Of a stretch of 64,000 nucleotides of DNA, positions 11,774 through 27,639 are shown in pieces (the stretch's first letter is position 1; each line of letters starts with the position of its first letter). The stretch covers positions 4,474,139 through 4,538,138 of the forward strand of contig OZ004596.1 of NCBI GenBank assembly GCA_963924555.1. The letters run 5' to 3'. The DNA comes from Crambe crambe. Taxonomy: Eukaryota; Porifera; Demospongiae; Poecilosclerida; Crambeidae. The position numbers and the translations under genes are program-made. The notes beneath the pieces were generated by a model. That model made no database searches. It saw only the letters and a program-made list of their open reading frames with translations, and was not told the origin of the DNA.

Positions 11774-14345
11774 ATGGCGTTGCTCTTCTTCAGGAATTCT
11801 TGTCAGCTTCAGTTAAGGCATGGCATTCAGAGTGCAATATCACTTTTGAGGGTAAGCTAAGCTAGCTGTCAATCGTGTTGTTGGCAACTATAACTTAAAA
11901 AAATGTCGTAGTGACTTTGAGTTACCAGATAAGTCTGAATACTGTGAAGTTTGGTAAAAGTTATGAAGGGGTATACAGGGTATTCATAATTATCCTGACT
12001 TATCAAGTCCTGCATGTGTTGTAGCTGGATGTTGTGTCAATGATGACCCTTTACCATTTACTTTGTTTCTTCCACACAGTGCTCTTCGTCTGTGGGTGTG
12101 TTGACATGCCACACCCTCTCCCGCCGTCATTATTCCCAGGAATTTTCCCGCAACAAACCCCACCTCAACATCGGAACCATTGGACATGTAGACCATGGAA
12201 AAACCACACTAACTGCTGCCATCACAAAGGGTGAGTCTAATACGAGGCTCTGGTTGTGGTCAGTGCAAGCACTTGGTAGATCAGGTGGAGGAAGGCATGA
12301 TAGATGATTTGGTTAGTCGTTTTGACTATGGTGATGTGCTTATGCAGTGCTGGCAGAGACAGGAAAAGCTAAATTCACTGACTACGGGGAAATTGACAGT
12401 GCTCCTGAGGAGAAAAAGAGAGGCATCACTATCTCGGCCGCTCACATAGAATACGAGACTGCTAACAGACATTATGCCCACATAGATTGCCCCGGGCATG
12501 CTGACTATATCAAAAACATGATTACAGGTGACGATTTTTATTTTTACTGTCACTTTTAGCTCTATTGGTTGGAAACGAAGTGTTTAGAATGCACTTATTA
12601 CAAAGCCATGTCCTTATCACAGGTACTGCTCAGATGGATGGCGGCATTTTAGTTGTATCTGCTACAGATGGAACCATGCCACAAACTAAAGAGCACTTGC
12701 TCCTAGCTCATCAGGTGAGTCACTACAGGCTGATTTTCCAGGCAGATTATGACATGATGTGGGAAATTTAAATTGGATGTTCACTCAATACAATTACTGG
12801 ATTGATAGTCCCAACTATAAACATGCAACTTATACTATAGTAGAAATTTATGAAGATTAAATGACTTGATTGTTTGTTCATTTAAAGACTGACCATTATT
12901 TTGTGCTACTGTGGCTGGGTTTGTTCTCTAGATTGGTGTGAAGCATATGGTGGTTTACTTGAACAAGGCTGACATGGTGGACGATCCCGAGATGTTGGAA
13001 CTGGTCGAGTTGGAGATGAGGGAAGTCCTGGACTACTACAAGTATGATGCCGAGAACACGCCCATCATCACAGGCTCTGCCCTGTGTGCGTTAGAGGTAT
13101 GTATATATATATACTGGTGTAGAGTCAAGGAAGTACACATTTTTTTTTCCCCTATAGGATAAAAATCCAGAACTAGGTGCCAATTCAATTCATAAACTTC
13201 TTGAAGCATGTGATACTTGGCTACCCATCCCGCAGCGGGACTTGGACAAGCCCCTCTTCCTTCCCATTGAGAACACGTATTCTATTCCTGGACGGGGAAC
13301 GGTGGTCACTGGACAGATTGAGAGGGGCTCCATCAAGAAAGGGGATGAGGTGGAGATAGTTGGCTATAAGGCAAAGATGAAAACTATTTGTACAGGTTGG
13401 TAAAGTGCTCCTTATTTTAGATTGTCTGCATAAGAAGAAGCTTGGGCTAGGATTTCTGAATCATGCAGATCAATCCACTAGGATATATTGTGCAGTCTTT
13501 TTTTATCACCGGATGTAGCAGAACTACTTTCTTTCTTTCAAATTCTACTTAAGAATAGAGGATTGTGAAGTTGATTGTATATACATATGTCTTTCTGACC
13601 GAATCTTCTCTAGTAAATGTGTGTGCTCACACAATGCCCTTTTGGTATAATAGTGACAATTGACCTTAATTCTCATAGTTTTTGCATTTTGCGTACAATG
13701 TCCTTCATAATATTCTATAGGACTGGAAACATTCCACAAGTCTCTTTCAGAGGCTCTGGCAGGAGACCAACTGGGAATTTTGCTGAGAGGTGTGAAACGT
13801 GAGGATGTGAGGAGGGGAATGGTGGTGTGTGCTCCTGGTACTCTCAACTCCCACTCCAAGTTCAAGGCCCAAATCTACATACTCACCACGGATGAAGGAG
13901 GCAGGCACACCCCTTTCGTGTCCAGATACCAGCCCACTTTATTCACCAAAACTGCTGATATGCAAGCTACTATGCAGCTGCCAGAAGGTAGCTTCATTCG
14001 TTAAAACTCTGGGGTAGCACATCACTTACGTGAAGAGTGTCCCAATAATTATTCTGATTTTTTGAACAGAGGTGGTATGACAAGCTTTCAGGTTAAAATA
14101 TATGGTGGGATCCTCTTTTCTTTTCTTTTTTTTCTTTTTTAATTTTTTTTTTTTTTTAAGAGCAGTACTGACTTAGCACGAACTCCATTTTTTATGTAGG
14201 ATTGGAAATGATCATGCCAGGGGATGATGCATCGCTCACAATCGAACTGAACAAGTCGATACCCCTGGAGGTCAGCCAAAGGTTTACGCTCAGAGAAGGG
14301 CGGAAAACTGTGGGAACGGGAGTGGTCACTGAAATCTTAGAATGA
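11774..14345 (+). CDS. TUFM: Elongation factor Tu, mitochondrial
   Basis: GTPase that delivers aminoacyl-tRNA to mitochondrial ribosomes. Eight exons: 11774-11851, 12080-12230, 12348-12527, 12623-12714, 12932-13096, 13158-13395, 13721-13987, 14200-14345 (TGA). They join in frame to 438 residues. The first ~45 residues are basic and Ser/Leu-rich ([14 protein letters not shown]), a mitochondrial presequence. The G1 P-loop is [10 protein letters not shown], the G3 motif is DCPGHADY, and the G4 motif reads NKADM. Switch-region residues [12 protein letters not shown] are conserved. Domain II follows ([20 protein letters not shown]), then domain III with the GTEF-type barrel ([33 protein letters not shown]). 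It is nuclear-encoded, with ordinary GT-AG introns. Confidence 0.97.
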
Positions 14346-15342
14346 CTGTTAATTGACCGCCTCTGTCCTTTCAGCTTGTATGTATATCGTTCACTGTTAT
14401 GTAATAATTATAACCAGCTACAGAGTTTCTTCTGACCTCTTAAAAGATAAGCAAATTACTACTTTAACAGCCATAATTATTCAACAGTAAGTACAACAGT
14501 TAACTGAGTGTTAGATACATCTCCACATCTTTGTGTTCTGACAATTGATGTTCTGTGTGTGTGGAGGAGAGCCTTCAATGAGATGAGGCTGGCGAGTCTG
14601 ACTGGGGGACTTTCACTTTGGTGAACTAGTTTGCAAACCAAGGATTAGAATCACCTGCCAAGCATGTCAACAGTAGTATTAAACTTTGTGCAAACATGCA
14701 AAACTTACACTTTAAGAAAAGGGACTACTGTGTCTTGGGACATGAAGGTCTTGTGTTTTCAAGTGGCAGGGACACAGTTTACCCAACCCTGTGTGTACAT
14801 AGAATGGCTATGGATGGTCACGGGATTAGGTTACTATTTATGGTGAAAAATGAATACATTTTAAAAATCACCCCATACTGTTTACCTGATTTGTGCCAGT
14901 GCTGAGCTGCAATGCCCCTTTCTTCTTAGCAAGAGACACGTAGCATAACTAACTTCTTACAGCCCCAATAGTGGCCCCACGGGTTATGGTCGATGATGTA
15001 CAGATGGATCGCCTCTAGATCTGGGGCCTGCACTTTCAGATAAGACAATGAGAATGGTTCATGATCCAAAGGAACGGTTAATCTGGCGGGGCTGGCTACG
15101 CCAGATTAAGGGACGGACTGAGTTTGTGCAAATCCTACAAAGAAATCCACTAACTTACCGTGTGCGTTTTAATAGGACGTACAGCTCGAGAAAAAGACTG
15201 CACCCAAGCCGTAAAACGCTATGGGCTTGGCAAGGTATGGGGAAAAAAATGGTTCCGCCGTTCGTGGATCGAGTTTATATACCATTTATTTGCGCGCGCG
15301 TCCACTTGCGCATGCTCACTCGGCGCCACATGCACAGATAAC
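14346..15342. other. Intergenic, no confident gene
   Basis: Downstream of TUFM. There are short open frames (for example 15048-15341) but no splice pattern or family match. A TTTATATACC box near 15276, followed by CG-alternating sequence, looks promoter-like but leads to nothing recognisable. It contains the hairpin at 15078-15109. Confidence 0.4.
15078..15109. repeat. Perfect 11-bp hairpin
   Basis: TTAATCTGGCG and CGCCAGATTAA are exact reverse complements around a 10-nt loop. The stem is GC-rich near the loop and the structure is isolated. Function unknown. Confidence 0.6.
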
Positions 15343-15352
15343 CCCCTATAGG

Positions 15353-16132
15353 CGTAAAAGCTGGACTCTGGACTGGACTATGGACTGGAATATGCACTCA
15401 ATTCAGTTTCTAGAAGCTTCTAGCTATGGTAGCAAGCCAGGGTTGGGCAGGGTGATTCTACAGCAGCCCTTGACACATTTTCAGGTGCCAGCAGAGCTTG
15501 CTTTTTATTCCACTTTCTTGTATGGATCTCCCTCCCCTCTCCACCAAGGGCCCTTAGTCTTGATGCCAAGATTTCTTCTCCATACCCCCCCCTGAAGCGA
15601 GACCATCGGGATGTGTTGGCTTGTATTGATCAGGCAATGCGACCCAGTGCTACACCTATATGTGTTGGGGCTAGTAACAACACCCCCCCCCCCCCCCCCC
15701 CCCCCAATGCAACTCATAATATATCAATTATGTAGTTGCCAAGCAAGAAGTTGTGGGAGCAGGTATGTACCACAGCTCCTGCTTTACATATCTCTCCTGT
15801 GCTGGTGATGTAATACACCAGTGTTAGGGGCTGTAGGATTGAGACTAATAGCACCTAGCTTTGCCCCTCTCCACATGGGAGGTGAGAGTCTGGTAGCTAC
15901 AACTGTATGGTGAACTGGAATATGGACTCAATTCTAGACTCATTTTCAAGCTTTTAGCTAGCTGAGGACTTGGCTAGGAGCACTGTTGCAGATCGAGTAT
16001 TTGTGAAATAGTATTGCTAGCTCATAATACTGAGTGGTATGAAGTGGGAGGTGTAGGTGTAATCATAGGACTGAAGTCACATTAATGAGTCCATGGTCCA
16101 GTCCAGAGTCCAGAGTCCAGCTTTTACACTGT
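15353..16132. mobile_element. 780-bp non-autonomous TIR element (MITE-like)
   Basis: The left end (GTAAAAGCTGGACTCTGGAC and on, about 40 bp) recurs inverted at the right end (about 16085-16130), with one extra GGACTCT unit on the right. Both ends are flanked by the same 10 bp, CCCCTATAGG (15343-15352 and 16133-16142), consistent with a target-site duplication. The element has no coding capacity and holds a 23-base C run (15683-15705). The duplication length and short TIR suggest a hAT-like or related DNA transposon, but the superfamily is uncertain. Confidence 0.75.
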
Positions 16133-16142
16133 CCCCTATAGG

Positions 16143-16609
16143 CCCTATAGAGTATGTAATTAATCAACTAATACAAGTCTGACCAACTGGGAATTCTACT
16201 GAGGCGTCTGGTTATCTGGACACAAAACTTAGAAGGAGCATCAGGAGCACAGACTACCACCATTCCCCTCTTCATGCACCGATTGTTGTATGGTGCAAGT
16301 TAACAACATGGTCACCAAGATTCTGGAACGACTTCTTGAGCTTGAATAAAGCTACATCTATATAGCTAGTAAGCTACTTTTTGTATCAAGTATTGCAAGC
16401 ATGCAGTTTCTTTTAAAATAATTGTCCATTAACCTCCCCTCTGAGTCTATAAACTGTTTTCCAACTTGCAATTTTTAATTTTCAAGTCAAAGTACAGCAA
16501 AGTTAATGATGAACACAAAAAGATGCATAATAATCATAACAATCACAACAACAGTAACAAAGATTAGCTGAAATGAATAATGGTAAGTACAATGTTAATT
16601 CAGTTAGAG
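16143..16609. other. Intergenic 3' flank of HSP70
   Basis: Holds the probable HSP70 3' UTR (minus strand) and AT-rich sequence. A stretch near 16183-16260 (GACCAACTGGGAATTCTACTGAG, then ACACAAAACTTAGAAGGAGCATCAGGAGCACAGACTACCACCATTCCCCTC on the minus strand) loosely echoes the TUFM exon 7 word for [10 protein letters not shown]. It may be a small degenerate TUFM fragment. Confidence 0.4.
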
Positions 16610-18511
16610 TTAGTCCACTTCTTCAACAGTGGGTCCACCAGGCTGACTGTAACCTGCACCACTGCCTTGGCCACCATGTAACTTGACCATGATTGGAGAA
16701 CACACCTTCTGGAGCTCTTCCATTTGGTGCTCAATTTCTTCCTTCTCTGCCAACTGGTTGCTCTCCATCCAGCCCAAAACTTTATTCACCTCTGAAGTCA
16801 CCTTCTCTCTGTCTTCACTGCTCAGCTTCTCACCCGATTCCCGAGTGGCATTCTGCAAGCTGAAAGCATAGTTCTCCAACTTGTTCCTAGCCTCGATTCG
16901 AACCCTTTGTGCTTCGTCTTCAGCTTTAAACGTCTCGGCCTCAGACAGCATGCGGTCGATTTCAGTCTTTGAGAGTCTCCCACTGTCATTGGTGATGGTT
17001 ATTCTGTTGCTCTTTCCTGTGCTCTTGTCTTCAGCAGTGACATTTAGAATTCCATTTGCATCAAGGTCGAAAACAACCTCTATCTGAGGCACTCCTCTAG
17101 GTGCTGGTGGGATGCCACTCAGTTGGAAGTTGCCCAGAATGTTGTTATCCTTGGTCATCACCCTCTCTCCTTCAAAAATCTGTATGTCGACTCCAGGTTG
17201 GTTATCTGAGTAAGTGGTGAAGATTTTGGAGGCACGTTTAGGGATAGTCGTATTTCGCTCCACGATCTTGGTCATAACTCCCCCAGCTGTCTCAATTCCA
17301 AGGGAGAGTGGCGTTACATCAACCAACAGGACGTCCTGAACTACCCGGCTTTTGTCCCCAGAGAGAATAGCAGCCTGAATGGCTGCACCATATGCCACAG
17401 CTTCATCTGGATTGATGGACTTATTCAACTCCTTTCCATTGAAGAAATCCTGCAAAAGCTTTTGGATGCGAGGAATACGAGTGGACCCTCCAACCAGCAC
17501 CACTTCGTGAATCCTTCCCTTGTCCAGTTTGGCATCACCAAGAGCCTTTTCGACTGGTTCCAGGCAAGATCGGAATAGGTCAATGCAGAGCTCTTCAAAT
17601 CGAGCACGAGTGATTTTGGAGTAGAAGTCGATTCCTTCAAACAGGGCATCGATTTCCACAGTGGCTTCAGTGGTAGAGGAAAGGATTCTCTTTGCTTTCT
17701 CACAAGCTGTCCTCAAGCGTCTCAGGGCTCGCTGGTTCTTACTGATGTCTTTGCGATGCTTTCTCTTAAACTCTGCCACGAAATAATCCACCAGCCTGTT
17801 GTCAAAGTCTTCACCTCCCAGGTGAGTGTCTCCTGCAGTGGACTTCACTTCAAACATTGAACCTTCAGCGATTGTCAGTACAGAAACATCAAAGGTCCCT
17901 CCACCAAGATCAAATATCAACACATTCTTTTCACCAGCAGCATTCTTATCGAGTCCATAGGCCAGAGCAGCTGCTGTGGGCTCGTTGATGATCCTCAACA
18001 CGTTAAGACCAGCAATGTATCCAGCATCTTTGGTGGCCTGCCTCTGAGCATCATTGAAATAAGCAGGAACAGTGATCACAGCATCTGTTATTTTCTGTCC
18101 CAGATATGCCTCTGCAGTCTCCTTCATCTTGGTGAGCACCATGGAGCTGATCTCTTCAGGTGTAAAGACTTTGTCTTCTCCCTTCACTGGGACCTTGATG
18201 TGTGGCTTGCCTCCTCTATTCACCACAGCAAACGCCCAGTGCTTCTTATCTCCCTGAACCACTTTGTCATCATATCGTCGCCCAATGAGTCGCTTGGCGT
18301 CAAAGATGCTTCCCTCAGGATTACGAGCCACTTGTTGCTTGGCAGCATCCCCGATGAGTCTTTCAGTGTCTGTGAAGGCAACATGACTGGGTGTGGTCCG
18401 GTTTCCCTGGTCATTTGCAATGATTTCCACCTTGTCATGCTGGAATACTCCTACACAAGAGTATGTGGTCCCCAAATCGATTCCGATAGCTGGAGCTTTC
18501 CTTTGTGCCAT
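16610..18511 (-). CDS. Heat shock protein 70, cytosolic/nuclear, intronless
   Basis: ATP-dependent chaperone of 633 residues in one exon. All three HSP70 signatures are present: IDLGTTYS near residue 12, [12 protein letters not shown] near 198, and [14 protein letters not shown] near 335. The C-terminus is EEVD, the docking tail for TPR co-chaperones, which marks the cytosolic/nuclear form. The [14 protein letters not shown] linker before it is the usual Gly-rich lid tail. There is no signal peptide or KDEL, so it is not the ER form. Lack of introns and the heat-shock elements directly upstream fit the inducible class (HSPA1-like). Orthology to one vertebrate gene cannot be assigned. Confidence 0.98.
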   Translation of the reverse strand: MAQRKAPAIGIDLGTTYSCVGVFQHDKVEIIANDQGNRTTPSHVAFTDTERLIGDAAKQQVARNPEGSIFDAKRLIGRRYDDKVVQGDKKHWAFAVVNRGGKPHIKVPVKGEDKVFTPEEISSMVLTKMKETAEAYLGQKITDAVITVPAYFNDAQRQATKDAGYIAGLNVLRIINEPTAAALAYGLDKNAAGEKNVLIFDLGGGTFDVSVLTIAEGSMFEVKSTAGDTHLGGEDFDNRLVDYFVAEFKRKHRKDISKNQRALRRLRTACEKAKRILSSTTEATVEIDALFEGIDFYSKITRARFEELCIDLFRSCLEPVEKALGDAKLDKGRIHEVVLVGGSTRIPRIQKLLQDFFNGKELNKSINPDEAVAYGAAIQAAILSGDKSRVVQDVLLVDVTPLSLGIETAGGVMTKIVERNTTIPKRASKIFTTYSDNQPGVDIQIFEGERVMTKDNNILGNFQLSGIPPAPRGVPQIEVVFDLDANGILNVTAEDKSTGKSNRITITNDSGRLSKTEIDRMLSEAETFKAEDEAQRVRIEARNKLENYAFSLQNATRESGEKLSSEDREKVTSEVNKVLGWMESNQLAEKEEIEHQMEELQKVCSPIMVKLHGGQGSGAGYSQPGGPTVEEVD

Positions 18512-18850
18512 TTTTTTGTAGATGAGTATAGAAACTGGTCACTTCTTGATTTGCAGTTGAGTCTTTGTGGTTTTTTTTGTTTTCCCAAACTCTTCTGTAT
18601 TTCGATCTTTGCAGTGCTGGTCTGTGGTCTTCGATTGCTGTTTTAAATATAGCACAGCAATACACTCTGGAAACTTCTAGAGACATTCTGGAAGCCTCTA
18701 GAGACATCCTAGAAGCTTCTGGATCTTATCATCTAGAATAGTCTAGAATAGATTTTGAGACCCGCCCCATGCGCGTGCGCAACGTTGACAACGCCTACGC
18801 AACTCACAATGACCTTTAAACTTTGAAAGCGTCTCAATTTTAAGTAGATC
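18512..18850. promoter_or_regulatory. Divergent HSP70/BCL7 promoter with heat-shock elements
   Basis: Between the two start codons (18511 minus, 18851 plus) lie many NGAAN/NTTCN units at about 18667-18752: CTGGAAACTTCTAGAG, CATTCTGGAAGC, CCTAGAAGCTTCTGGA, and two TCTAGAATAG words. Alternating GAA and TTC in 5-bp steps is the heat-shock factor site. On the minus strand, CTATATTTAAA (about 18638-18650) sits between these sites and HSP70 and is a good TATA box for it. The same cluster lies about 100-180 bp upstream of BCL7. Confidence 0.85.
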
Positions 18851-22382
<3,532 letters not shown>

Positions 22383-23515
22383 ACAGTATCAATGTAACAT
22401 AAATACATAATTATGACTTCATTGTTGTAATGCAATCACATCTCAATACTTCTATATTTCCGGTCTTTCTCTTCTCATTACTATTTTTTCCAGATATACT
22501 TATTCATAGGAAACTTAATCTAAGGATGTAATGCCAATTAATTGAATTTTGGCAGAATCAAAAAAAGTTGGTAAAAAAAGGTGATAAAGTGTAGATGTAA
22601 TGTCCTCTGCTAAAGTGTCTTTATCACAACCAACTTCAGTACGTGTCATATCTTTGACTCTTCATGCTGTATACACATGATCAATATGTTTTACCAAAAC
22701 AGGCCTGGGTGGAAGGCTAATTAGGAAGGCAGTCTCTTATAAAGGTCGAGGGTAATTACTAATTAATGTTGTGTTACTATCTGATCCCTTGTTTTTCTGC
22801 AAGTACAACCTGGTCACATGATCAGGTGATCAAAATATGACACTGTGGTTGACCATAAAATATGGACACTATCGACACTGCCCATGCAGATAGCCAAAAC
22901 ACGACAATCCCATTATTTAATTCTACTACAATGACAAGGTATAATCCTTTTCCGTAAGTTTGGAGCTAAATTCATTTTATGAACTGCCCAACTCCTTACA
23001 TAAAGTATGCAGCCAGTGTTCAGACAAGACGATGTCCAGACTCGTCTTCCAGTGGGAGAGTAATTTCTCACTACCATATCAAGAAAGAGTGTACATAAAA
23101 TCTGACCCAAGGCTTCGGCCCACCTCTAGCTCTAGCTCTCTGACCATGATGTACAATGCGAATGGTAAAGTCAATGTAATTATCACTTAGCCATTTTAAC
23201 ACTCGGGGGATCCACACATTCCCACATTAATTATTACAAAGTTTAGTGTCAGTGGGATTTGGTAATTGAATCGTTACTTTAATGGTGGTTTCCAGCACTG
23301 CACCCAAACATATATAGCTGATTGTTTCATTACAAACATTTTCATATCAAAAGGAACTATTCATGTGATATCAAATTACCCCTATGCAACAAACTTCTCA
23401 GGTTTCACTCCAAATATGAGACTGACTGGCTGCTATAAAAAGATCTACTAGCTTGCTATAGAGTTCATTTTCCACTTATCCAGCATTCTACTTTGGGGCT
23501 CAACATTTTTGAAGA
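22383..23515. other. Intergenic, no gene seen
   Basis: Between BCL7 and Kazal gene A. AT-rich, with only short random frames. The sequence just before 23516 should hold the promoter of gene A, but no clear TATA box is seen. Confidence 0.5.
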
Positions 23516-26500
23516 ATGGCATATCAGCTGAAATCTCTTTTGTTCCTCTTTGGCTTGAGTAAGTACATAATCCTCATTTTTGCTGGTGATTCTACATAGC
23601 TCATCTAATTTGATCTTTTCATGCAGTTTGTTTTGTGTTTGGTCAACGAGATACAACACCAGGGAATTCTCGACCTTCAATTCCGGATTGTCCCAGTAGT
23701 GCCAGGGAACTGCTTGAAAGCGGTTGCAGCAAAAACTGCATAATCTTTAACCGACAAAGTTTTCCTTGTCTAATGTGCAATGAAGATTGTACCAGTAAGT
23801 GAGGCCACAGATATTTATTTTCAGTGTTACAGATTAGCTAAATTTGAAGCATAGTGCAAGGACATCCCTCAAACAACTCTGTGCACTGCTATATTGCAAG
23901 CTACCTTGTTAACACAAGACTACTCTATTTGCCATACTATTGACTAGCTGCTCTTTGTATGTATTGTAGGTATGATGGATCAGTGTTCAACTGATGATTC
24001 TTCAACATGTGGAGATGACAAAATCTGCTTGCAGACTGGAATAGGAGGACGCCTTACTTGTGTCAATCGTAAGTCAAGCTTGTGACATGTATAATTTTAG
24101 TCATGTACAAATTTTCCTATAAAATAATCATTGTCATACTGAAATTAAAGAGAGATTTTTTTTCATCTCTCTCTTTTGCAAAAAAAAAACAAAAAAAACA
24201 ATTCTAAGAGATAGAAACTCTTTGAATGATTGAACCCAACCTCTATCATTGCTATGCAGGCACAGAAGAAGGTGATGAATGTGATCGACTCGATGGTGAT
24301 GAAGAAGATGATGATGAAGAGTTCAGCAATGAGGATGGCAGTATTTTCCAGCGTGTTCGTAGAGCACTACCCGATTTGGGTGCCCGTGAGATAGTGAGTC
24401 AGTTGAAGAGCGTAGTACCTTGTAGAAGAGGACTGACTTGCAAGAGGGAGGCACTGGACAGACGAGTGTGCAGACCTGAGAATCAAAATGGTAACTGGTA
24501 ACTAGACAATGATTTGTTATTACTATTCTCAGCTAGCTGAAAAAGCTATGTAAAACTTCTCTAGATGCTAGCTAGCTTAAAAAATAGTTATTAATTTTGG
24601 AATTCCCCACTTGCATCCTGTAATCTATTTGACTACAAGTGTGTTCCTTTGATGTGACTACCACATCAAAGGTTGAATGCCACATCAAAGGAATCAGGGA
24701 ATGGAAGTAGGTCGCTATGATGTGACAAACTCTTCACTTTACCAATACAGTGTTAGATTTCATCTTCCCACCATGTACATGCTATAGGACCATGTATCCA
24801 AGCAAGAACCAGAGACTCAGAGGCTAACTGTGATGAAGATGGAAATTTCCAACCTCTCCAATGTCGGAAGGCATCACAAAATAGACGACAGTTCTATCGT
24901 TGTCGGTGCGTGCATGCCAATGGGACTGCAGTGGAGGGGACGGAAGAAGAAGTGGCGGACTCTAGGGATGCTCCTGACTGTGAAGACAGAGGTGAGCTGG
25001 AATAGTAACTAACAGTTTTCGGGTTAGTACATGTGACAGCTATACACACAAAGATGTGGCTGAAAAAGGAGGAGATAGCTATGTACAGACATGCCCAATT
25101 TGGTACAATTTTATTGTCGCATGACTAGAATTGGTTACTCAAGTTTCACCAGTAACTTACAAATATGGCAGCTGCAAATCATAGAAATTTGCACGAAATT
25201 CGGCTCCCCATCTCTTGCAGTTGTGTGGCTGTAATCTGATGAGAGCTGACATTTTAGCAGTGCCCATTTGGGGAAAATGATTGAAGGGATGGTGTAAACT
25301 TGACCTCTTATAAGTAGTTACTCTCTGGTTTCCCATGTGAGAAGGAATTTGAGTGATAAGTTTATATTACAATGGAATGTTTCCATCTGTTTAAATTAGC
25401 AAGCAAGAATTGTGTCGAGCTTAAAAAGCTTTAAACACAAGGTTGTGAATTCCATGATAGTTCTATTACACATACATAGTTCGTAGGAGGTGTGAATATC
25501 AGTCCAGTTCAAGGTTCTCCTATGAAGTCCGAAGTGGGGAGAGGTTTATCAATTTGGAGGGCACAGGGAACTGTAGCCGCTGCCTCTGCAAAGATGGAGA
25601 AGCAAAGCTCTGTGTGAGACTACCTGATGTTGCCTGTCGCCTCTTGAACCCTTCACCTGTTAGTGGTCGTTCATGCACAGTCAGGGGAAGGACACTGGCT
25701 CACGGTGACTCCATTACTGTAAGTAGCATGCCCATAGAGGATACAGATAATGATTTATCTATATAATTATTGTACCATTATTAATGTGTAGTTGCCCTAA
25801 GCCAATACATATTTCCTATCATTTCCAGTTGGACTGCAATCGTTGTAATTGCCGCAATGGAATGCTGGCTTGTTCCAGACGCACCTGTGGAGATGATGAC
25901 AATGGTGAGGAAGATGACGACGACAATGGTGACCCCAGTGATCCTGAGCCGGAACGGAGATGTCGTCAATGTGGTGCCATGAGGGCAGAGCCAGTCTGTG
26001 GGAAAGATGGACGCACTTACCCCTCAAGGTGTTTTGCCACTGAGTGTCGAGGGCTAGATGCTGAGGATCTCACTCCTGGTCCTTGCTCTAAACAAGTAAA
26101 TCACTAATGCTAGATATGAGTTCAATATGCATGTAATTATTGTGTGTTTCAGGATGTTTGTGTGGCCTATCCCTGCAATGGGACAAAGATCTGTCTGAGA
26201 AGGGGTGGAGTCACCTGTCTGAGTAGGTCTGGATGTCGGCCCATTCGTTTCAGGTCTTGTATAGACCCCCGAAATCTCATCTGCAGAACCAATGCTACGA
26301 ATGATGATAACGGTGAAGGTGGGTAGTGCCCCTTAATTAAACAGTCATCTAGCTGCCTTGGTATGACTATAAACAGATACTACTGTATGTGGTGATGATG
26401 GAGAGACCTACAGCAGCATTTGTCGTCTAGTTCAAGACTCCACCCGAGTCCAAGTGTCCTATGCTGGCAGGTGCGACAGACAAGAGTGTTCTGATGATCC

Positions 26501-27448
26501 TGTAAGCCTGTTAATGGTTGTCCCTGATTACACTATCGATGTGGTTTCTCTCTCAACAGGTTTGTGGTACAGATGGGGTGACTTACAATAACACTTGTGA
26601 ACTGAGGGCTCAGTCAGCCAATGCTAGAGTGGACTATCGAGGAGTTTGCATGGATGCTGGTGCCACTACTCGTGTCAGTGATATCTGTCAGCGACTGAGG
26701 CGTAGTGGGAGGTGTGGTGATGTCTCAGACTGTTCCTCTGTGGTCCAACCTGAAGATGGTTGCTGTCCTGTGTGTGGTGAGTCAACAGATCTGAATGTGA
26801 CATCAGAGAAATATATATGCCCCTTGATACCTGCATTGTCATACTTTCAGCCTATGTCAGTTTGACTGTCTGTAACTGTAGGTGGAGCCGTGACTCTAGG
26901 ATTTGATCGTGATGCTCTTGACGAGTACATTCGGCAGAATCCATCACTGGAGACTCTGGATGAGTTCCTCACAACTCTTGTCGGTAATGGATTCATCCCT
27001 GAGAACATCCTCCGTCTCTGTAGAGTAGCAGTGACACTCCTCATGACTGGCGATGTGCACATTGTCATGGAGAATATCCAACGAGCTGGGAGTGCCTGTC
27101 GTATGTTTGTGGAACAAGTTGCTGAAAGGATTAACAGCCCTCCCAGTACTAATGTGACCACTAGGAGTCCTCAGGTGGGTATGATGTAGCATAGTTAGTA
27201 AGTCACTAACGTACGAAAAGCAGTTATTCAGTCAGCCATGGAGTAGCCACTTTGTAATGTTCTAGACACTGAAATAAGTGACCAGCTCTGCTATTTTTCT
27301 TCTCTCTTAACTATCACAGGCACTTCAATTTGCTACTGTGGCCCAAACTTCCCCTCTGATATCTCCGGGTAGCAACGGAGTGCTTCCTGCTGCCTCTCTT
27401 TCCTTGGCTCTGATGCTACTTCCACTTTTGACTTTTTTGTTTTACTGA
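23516..27448 (+). CDS. Kazal/thyroglobulin/VWC GPI-anchored protein, gene A
   Basis: Twelve exons join in frame to 726 residues: 23516-23558, 23627-23794, 23970-24068, 24260-24490, 24788-24991, 25480-25718, 25829-26095, 26153-26318, 26377-26501, 26560-26776, 26882-27174, 27320-27448. Order: signal peptide (MAYQLKSLLFLFGL); a Cys-rich module (CSKNC...CLMCNEDC); an acidic linker; a Cys-rich segment (VPCRRGLTCKREALDRRVC); a thyroglobulin type-1-like domain (ANCDEDGNFQPLQCRK...CRCV, with Arg replacing the usual Trp of CWCV); a VWC/antistasin-like module; and Kazal modules, clearest at VCGKDGRTYPSRC and VCGTDGVTYNNTC. A conserved block follows (DGCCPVCG, then FDRDALDEYI), then a hydrophobic tail with no cytosolic end, a GPI signal. 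The layout suggests a cell-surface protease inhibitor like RECK or a testican. The exact orthology is unsure. Confidence 0.82.
25480..27174. repeat. Left arm of inverted gene duplication
   Basis: Nearly the same sequence recurs in reverse orientation at about 28827-30540 (gene B). The match includes introns: for example the intron after DGCCPVCG carries the same text apart from a few changes. The exon at 26153-26318 encodes exactly the same peptide as its counterpart at about 29694-29859. Confidence 0.85.
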
Positions 27449-27639
27449 ATGAAGTTGGAACTGAATATAATTATACCTATATTATAGCTAATAGCTAACT
27501 AACTACTCCCAAACATTCTCCAGAATTGTATTAATTACCTTGCTTTATACTTTATTTGTACAAACTGTTCATTATATGATTATGTTAGAGCTGATTTATT
27601 TGCTGGAAATCATCCACACTCAGGGTTCTCCCCAAGCCT

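Noticed and set aside
15048-15595. Overlapping frames downstream of TUFM, one reading TAREKDCTQAVKRYGLGKVWGK
   Set aside because: No start context, splice partner or family match. The last part overlaps the TIR element.
16683-18646. Several plus-strand frames across HSP70
   Set aside because: Shadows of the strongly biased HSP70 coding sequence on the other strand.
22913-23190. Two overlapping small frames between BCL7 and gene A
   Set aside because: On opposite strands, with no domain and no splice signals that extend them.
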